Shown here: positions 58,968 to 64,000 of the stretch, in pieces
Numbering within the stretch: position 1 is the first letter of the stretch
Layout of the letters: every line of letters begins with the position of its first letter
Assembly: GCA_905331475.1 (NCBI GenBank)
Contig: CAJNYU010001185.1
Coordinates: forward strand, 1 to 64,000
Direction: 5' to 3'
DNA: 64,000 nucleotides
Source: Rotaria socialis
Lineage: Eukaryota > Rotifera > Eurotatoria > Philodinida > Philodinidae
Program-made: the position numbers and the translations under genes
The notes under the pieces: model-generated
The model's input: only the letters and a program-made list of their open reading frames with translations
Told to the model about the DNA's origin: nothing
Database searches by the model: none

Positions 58968-59459
58968 ATGGATATATATTTCGTACGCCATGGTGAAAGC
59001 ACATATAATGTTAATCCATTAGATGATTCTATTGATTGTCCATTAACAACATTAGGAGTTGAACAATCAATAAAATTAAAACCTTGCTCATATCCAAATC
59101 ATTATTCATTAATAATTTGTTCGCCTTTACGTCGTTGTATTGATACAATAAAATTATCAAAAATAACTTGTGATCACTTCGAAATAAATGATTTATTTCG
59201 AGAAATTCGTTCTGGCTCAAAATCCGATCTATTAAATGAAAATGAAAAAAATTTATTTGAAAATGAACAAGAAATAAAACAAAGAATTAATCAAATAAAT
59301 AGTTATTTATTAGAAAAGAAAAAATTAAATATCTATTCAAATATATTAATTGTAACACATGGTGATTTAATTTGGAATTTAACTGCTTATCAAATAGATG
59401 ATGATTTATTTGGAAAGTGGGTAGAGAATGCACAATTATTACATTGGAAAAAAATTTAA
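58968..59459 (+). CDS. Histidine phosphatase (phosphoglycerate mutase-like), intronless
   Basis: 163 residues, single exon. Branch-1 histidine phosphatase motifs are all present: the phospho-acceptor FVRHGEST at residues 5-12, CPLTTLGVEQ, SPLRRCIDT, a Glu-containing LFREI (proton donor region), and the second catalytic histidine in IVTHGDLIWNLT. It hydrolyses a phosphate ester through a phosphohistidine; the substrate cannot be told from sequence. It is short for eukaryotic members and lacks the introns that every multi-domain gene here has, so it may be horizontally acquired or a retrocopy (inference). No signal peptide. ATG 58968 fits directly before the first beta strand. Confidence 0.9.
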   Translation: MDIYFVRHGESTYNVNPLDDSIDCPLTTLGVEQSIKLKPCSYPNHYSLIICSPLRRCIDTIKLSKITCDHFEINDLFREIRSGSKSDLLNENEKNLFENEQEIKQRINQINSYLLEKKKLNIYSNILIVTHGDLIWNLTAYQIDDDLFGKWVENAQLLHWKKI

Positions 59460-60492
59460 TATTTTATAATTTTTGTAAGTTGTCTTTTACTTTATTCATT
59501 TCATATTTTCAATAATTATTTTCATGCAAGAACTAGTTTATAGAAAGTCTTGTCATGAAATATTTCTCATTAAAATCTCATGAAAAAACAAAAAATTTAA
59601 AAGAGGATAATGAAAGAAAATTTTATTTTTATTTGAAAACTTTTTTCCATAATTTTCAACTCTAGTCTTTTGTTTCTTGTCCATCAAACAATTCTCTAAG
59701 AGTTGTTTTTTTCCATCTAATCTGTTCAAATAATAATAATTTTCATTTTTAGATTATAGTGAAGACATTTCTAAGAAAGAAAATAAAAATTCAATATTCA
59801 CACAATTTTTTGAAATATGATTATTAAATAATTAAATAATAAAAGTATATTTCAGTGGTACGTAAAAAATTTCTTATTATGATTATCTGAATATAGATTT
59901 ATTTTAAATTTATTTCAAATTTATTCAGACTTATTAAAGTGAGCTTTTTTCAAATTTTTGTTTACTTAACTCAATTGAAATTATATAAATCAATTTTTTT
60001 ATTATAAACTTTAAATACAGATTTGCATTCAAGATTGCAGTATAAAAGATGTTGAATTTAAAATGAGGAACTAAGGGAAAGAGACAGAATGAGAACACTG
60101 ATGTATCATTTTCATTTCGAATCAAATCAAATATTCTATGTATTTATTAAAATATATTTATTTTTTATTCTAGGTTATAAGCAATCAATAAAATTTATTA
60201 AAAATTTAATTTTAATTTTTAATATTAAAATAAATACAAATATGCTTACCTTGTTTTTTTTCTGACTTGTTTCATTTTTTTACCTGTTCTCTTATTGAAT
60301 TTAACCTCTAAGTGGAAATTTATTTAAATGAAAAAAAAACGAACTAACGAATAGCTTATCGAAGAGAAAAAAACATCATCGGAATATATTCTTTCGTAAA
60401 TAGTTGATTATTGAAGGGTTCTATTTTTGGTTAATGTTATTGTTATATTTGAAATAAAATAAGAAAAAGACGACGAAGAAGAAGAATTCGAA
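59460..60492. other. AT-rich intergenic region
   Basis: 3' flank of the phosphatase and promoter side of the RhoGAP gene; nothing recognisable. Confidence 0.45.
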
Positions 60493-63400
60493 ATGACATC
60501 AAATAGAAAACATTCACTTATTGACACATTAACTATTGAGAATAATTTTTCTGATAATCATCAATCGAATTCCGAACGACGATGGAGACGATCAAGTATT
60601 GCAGTATTTCCTTGGGTGAGATTTTCTGTTCATTTTGCTTTCTAAATATAAAAATTAGTATAGACCTGTTTTTTTCTAATTGAATTTTGTTTACTTTCTA
60701 TAGATGAATAAATTCAAGCCATTTATCTATGGAGCTAAGTAAGTCAACTGTAATTTTTAGTATTTTGTTTTTTTTAATTATCAAAACAACTTTCGTTGTG
60801 CTAATTTCAAATAAATGTTAGAAGACCATAATTATTTTATAATAGAATTCAAAAAAAGGAAGAAAAATAATTTAATCGAAATAAATAATTCAATCTATTT
60901 ACCATATTTTAAGAGAAAAGAAAAAGGAGATTTTATAATGAAAATAAATCATTATCATTTTTACATAAGTAAATATGTATTTTAAGTTATTTATGTTACT
61001 TGAAAAATCAATAGAAATTTTATGTATACGGAAATACTGTTTCTTTCATGAAAATTGAGAGGAAAACTAATAATTATTATTATTTAAATTGAAAATATTT
61101 TTTATGAAATTTTATTGAAAAATTCTAACAAGAAAATTCAATTTTATTAAACAAATGAATAATAATAGGAAATAAATATTTTCTATCAAAATTGACTTGG
61201 CATTTTTCTCTCCGCCTAATAAGATTGATCTACTTATTATTTTAATTGAAAATAAACATAAAACATAAATATATGTAAATTGTTATCGATTATTTTATTG
61301 AGTATAGAAAAAATTTCGAAATCAAATAAAAGATTTTAAAGAAAACCAGAGAAGAATAAAATAAAGTAATATGTTTTTCTTAAATTTGTAATTTTATTTC
61401 GATTTAGAAATGATGATGTGCCTGATGGTTATAATCGAGTTCGTTATATAAGAGATTCTTGTAAAGTATTATCTGATCTTTGGAAAACTGATAAAGATTT
61501 TGTAAGTTAACTTTTTTTGGAGAACAATAAAATATGTTGATGAATTTATGTTTTTTTTCTTCTTTTAGCTAAATAAAAGTATTGATAATGATGTATCAAA
61601 ATCATTTAAAGAATTTCGGCTGAGTGATGTTGCACGTTCATATCGTTCTCCATATGGAATAAATGGAAGTCCATCGATTTTAAATCAAACTATTGATGAT
61701 TTAATTCAAATTCATGATTATATTGATATTAAACGAAAAGAATGGCTTGATCAATTAAAAAGAATTATTGAACAAGCAAGAGATAAACAAGTATAAATTT
61801 ATTCAAATATTTTCGAATTTCTTTTTTTTATTCAAATTTCACTTTCGAATATTTTATTAGTCAAATATTCGTCAAACAATGATTGAACATCGTGATAATT
61901 ATGAAAAAGCTCAACGAAAATTAGAAACAGCTGATTCAAATTTAAAAAAGTTTGTTGTTTTCTCTATTTAATTGTTAAAATTTAATTTCTATCAATTAAA
62001 AGATTTCAAACTCGATCTGATCGTTTAACAGTATCAAATTTTGATGAACGTTCTCGTGAATTAGAAGATATTCGTACAGAATGTGAGCAAGCACGAACAT
62101 TATCACGTGATTTATATGCAACTGAAACATACAGATTTGCAAGTGAAGAACATCAAATAACAGTTGATATATTTTCAAAATATTTATTTGAACAAAACCA
62201 ATTTTATAATGAAGTATCGAAATTTTTATCATCAAAAATGCCAATTATTGAAGATCGTTTAGAAAATGATGAATTAAAACCATTATTTGGTTATGATTTA
62301 ATAAAACATTGTTCAAAAAGACCTGATATTTTAATAGCTTATCCAATTGAAATATGTATTCGATTATTAGAAAATAGTTTACGTGAAGAAGGTCTTTTTC
62401 GTCTTGCACCATCGCATGCAAAACAAAAAAAATTAGTTGCAGAACTTGATTTACAATCTATTGATAAAGCTTCAACATTAAATGAACTTAATTATGATCC
62501 ACATGTTGCTGCAAGTACACTTAAACAATATTTAAGAGAACTTCCAGATTGTTTACTTACTAATGCACTTCTATCACAATGGAATCAAATTCCTGCATTG
62601 AAGTAAATACATTCGAATGTTTTTGTTTTATCTATATTTAAGTTTGTTATAAAAATTTAATTCTTCAGCAAAATAGATTTTTAAAAGAATATTTTAATTT
62701 TAATTTTAGCAGTGAACAAGCTCGTCTAGAACGAATTTCACAATTAATAAACCAATTACCTGAAATTAATTATCATAATCTTTGGTTAGCAGCGTTTTTG
62801 TTTTGTTTAGAACAACGAATAAATTCTTTTTTGTTCTTTTAATTTTAGTTATTTAGTTCGTTTCTTAGCTCGTGTTGCTGAATATTCACCTGAAAATAAA
62901 ATGACACCAAGTAATTTAGCAATATGTATAGGATGTAGTATATTATATGGAAAAGATCAATCATTATCATCACCATCACATACATCAATATCAAATTCTT
63001 ATACAGCTGCTTCAACCATTCTTGAATTAATGATTATTCATCATAAACTATTATTTACGAATTATTCTCAACAAGAACAAATATCAAAATCATTTAAATC
63101 TCAACCAGATCTTATTCCAACAGAATTTTATCCAGTATTAGTTTCATTTATTTATTTTTCTATAAACGCTTAATAAGATTTATTTTATTTTTCTAGAAAA
63201 GTCGAACTGTTTCAAATGAAAATTTACTAGAAGCTCCAAATTTGTCAGGCTACGCTCAACCGTATGTATTTATCTTATTTGAATTAATAGATAAAAATAA
63301 AAACGAATTCATTAAGATCTCCTGGAACGCGTCGTAAAAATAAAGCTCCTCCACCACCTCCATCATCTATTCCATCTCAATCGTGTTTATATAATCAACA

Positions 63401-64000
63401 AACAATAACTGGAGATATAAATAATGATAAAATAGCATCTGAAATCAATTCTAATGATCAACTATCAAATGAAAATTTAACAGGTAATCAAACAAAAATC
63501 GGTCAAGAAGAAAAACGAACAAAAATCCTTAACTCGATAAATATTGAAGAATCATCTTCTCAATCTAATCAAATCAAATTATCATCAAAAAGATTTACAG
63601 GAGGTTCTGTCGTTTTATTTTATGCTAGCTTTCATTCACACACCTATATCTATGTCAATATTTCTTCTCTTGCTTTAATTGTTCGTTTATTTGTTATAAA
63701 TCTAAAAGCATAATTTTCGTTCGCTGAATAATATGTCTAGAAGGGAGACAACAAAAAAGACATCAATAGCCATCTAACTTTGGTGATTCGATCATTATTT
63801 ATATTTGTCAATTTCATTTTTCACAACAAAAAGCAAAGAAATGAAATAAAATAAAATTTTTATTATTATTTTAGTGACAAGCTCATCAAGTTTTAGTCCG
63901 AGTGATAGAATTCATCGACGTACACCAAGTGGTGGAACACAATTAGATCGTCCAGGAGCTCCACCGCCTCTTCCACCATCAGCTGTTCTTGTTTCTTCGC
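60493..64000 (+). CDS. ARHGAP17: BAR-RhoGAP protein (ARHGAP17/ARHGAP44/SH3BP1 type), 3' end outside the window
   Basis: Rho-family GTPase-activating protein that couples membrane curvature to actin control. Exons: 60493-60615, 60704-60738, 61408-61501, 61569-61790, 61861-61949, 62003-62602, 62710-62784, 62849-63140, 63197-63261, 63317-63603, 63875-beyond 64000; phases agree throughout. The N-terminal BAR domain (about residues 70-265) is helical and charged (EWLDQLKRIIEQARDKQ, RKLETADSNLKKFQTRSDRL). The RhoGAP domain has the arginine finger in LREEGLFRLAPSHAK, YLRELPDCLLT and the Asn region KMTPSNLAICIG. The tail is Pro/Ser-rich (KAPPPPPSS-like, GAPPPLPPSA), expected to bind SH3 domains. Order BAR-GAP-Pro-rich defines the RICH group; paralogue choice is uncertain. 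Intron 2 (669 bases) is unusually long here. Confidence 0.9.

Overview
The window reads as a piece of a very AT-rich invertebrate nuclear genome, most probably a bdelloid rotifer (Rotaria/Adineta-like). The reasons are short GT-AG introns of about 45-60 bases in nearly every gene, metazoan genes (Iroquois homeobox, insulin-like peptide, ELL, NitFhit fusion, BAR-RhoGAP), an F-box/LRR protein of the type expanded in bdelloids, dense small DNA transposons, and a closely packed same-strand gene pair with a trans-splice-like acceptor. The taxonomic call is inference; no marker gene proves it.

Layout. 1-17.4 kb is a transposon graveyard. It holds a 0.44-kb foldback; a 4.4-kb element with long inverted ends (922-5349) that carries a spliced minus-strand gene and a striking array of exon-like 22-base units separated by ~46-base intron-like spacers; a three-level nest of elements (hAT MITE inside an 8-9-bp-TSD element inside a Tc1 element, 5605-8640); CCCAGG-ended hairpin elements; a two-exon small gene (10099-10433); an F-box gene (11327-13134, minus); a hAT transposase remnant; and two more TIR elements (15446-16460, 16469-17354). 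17.4-24.6 kb is AT-rich and holds only an insulin-like peptide gene (19464-19841).

24.6-37.5 kb is the conserved core, all on the minus strand: NitFhit (10 exons), XPNPEP1 (19 exons), ELL (11 exons) and an Irx homeobox gene (6 coding exons plus a split start codon). ELL and XPNPEP1 are 26 bases apart, suggesting polycistronic transcription resolved by trans-splicing. 37.5-42.8 kb has no recognisable gene and may be Irx regulatory DNA.

42.8-51 kb contains two decaying genes, a DENND5-like C-terminal half (plus) and a gamma-COP C-terminal half (minus), with an intact small four-exon gene between them and more TIR and CCCAGG elements. 52.7-64 kb has a LETM1-domain gene (minus), GC-rich TIR elements including an assembly gap, a small membrane-protein gene (minus), an intronless histidine-phosphatase gene (plus), and a BAR-RhoGAP gene (plus) that runs off the right edge.

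All exon boundaries were read by eye from GT-AG signals and phase; for the conserved genes the summed exon lengths are exact multiples of three and the products match family size. The most unusual items are the exon-like micro-unit array inside the 922-5349 element, and the four CCCAGG elements that share ends, 2-bp duplications and hairpin layout but not internal sequence.
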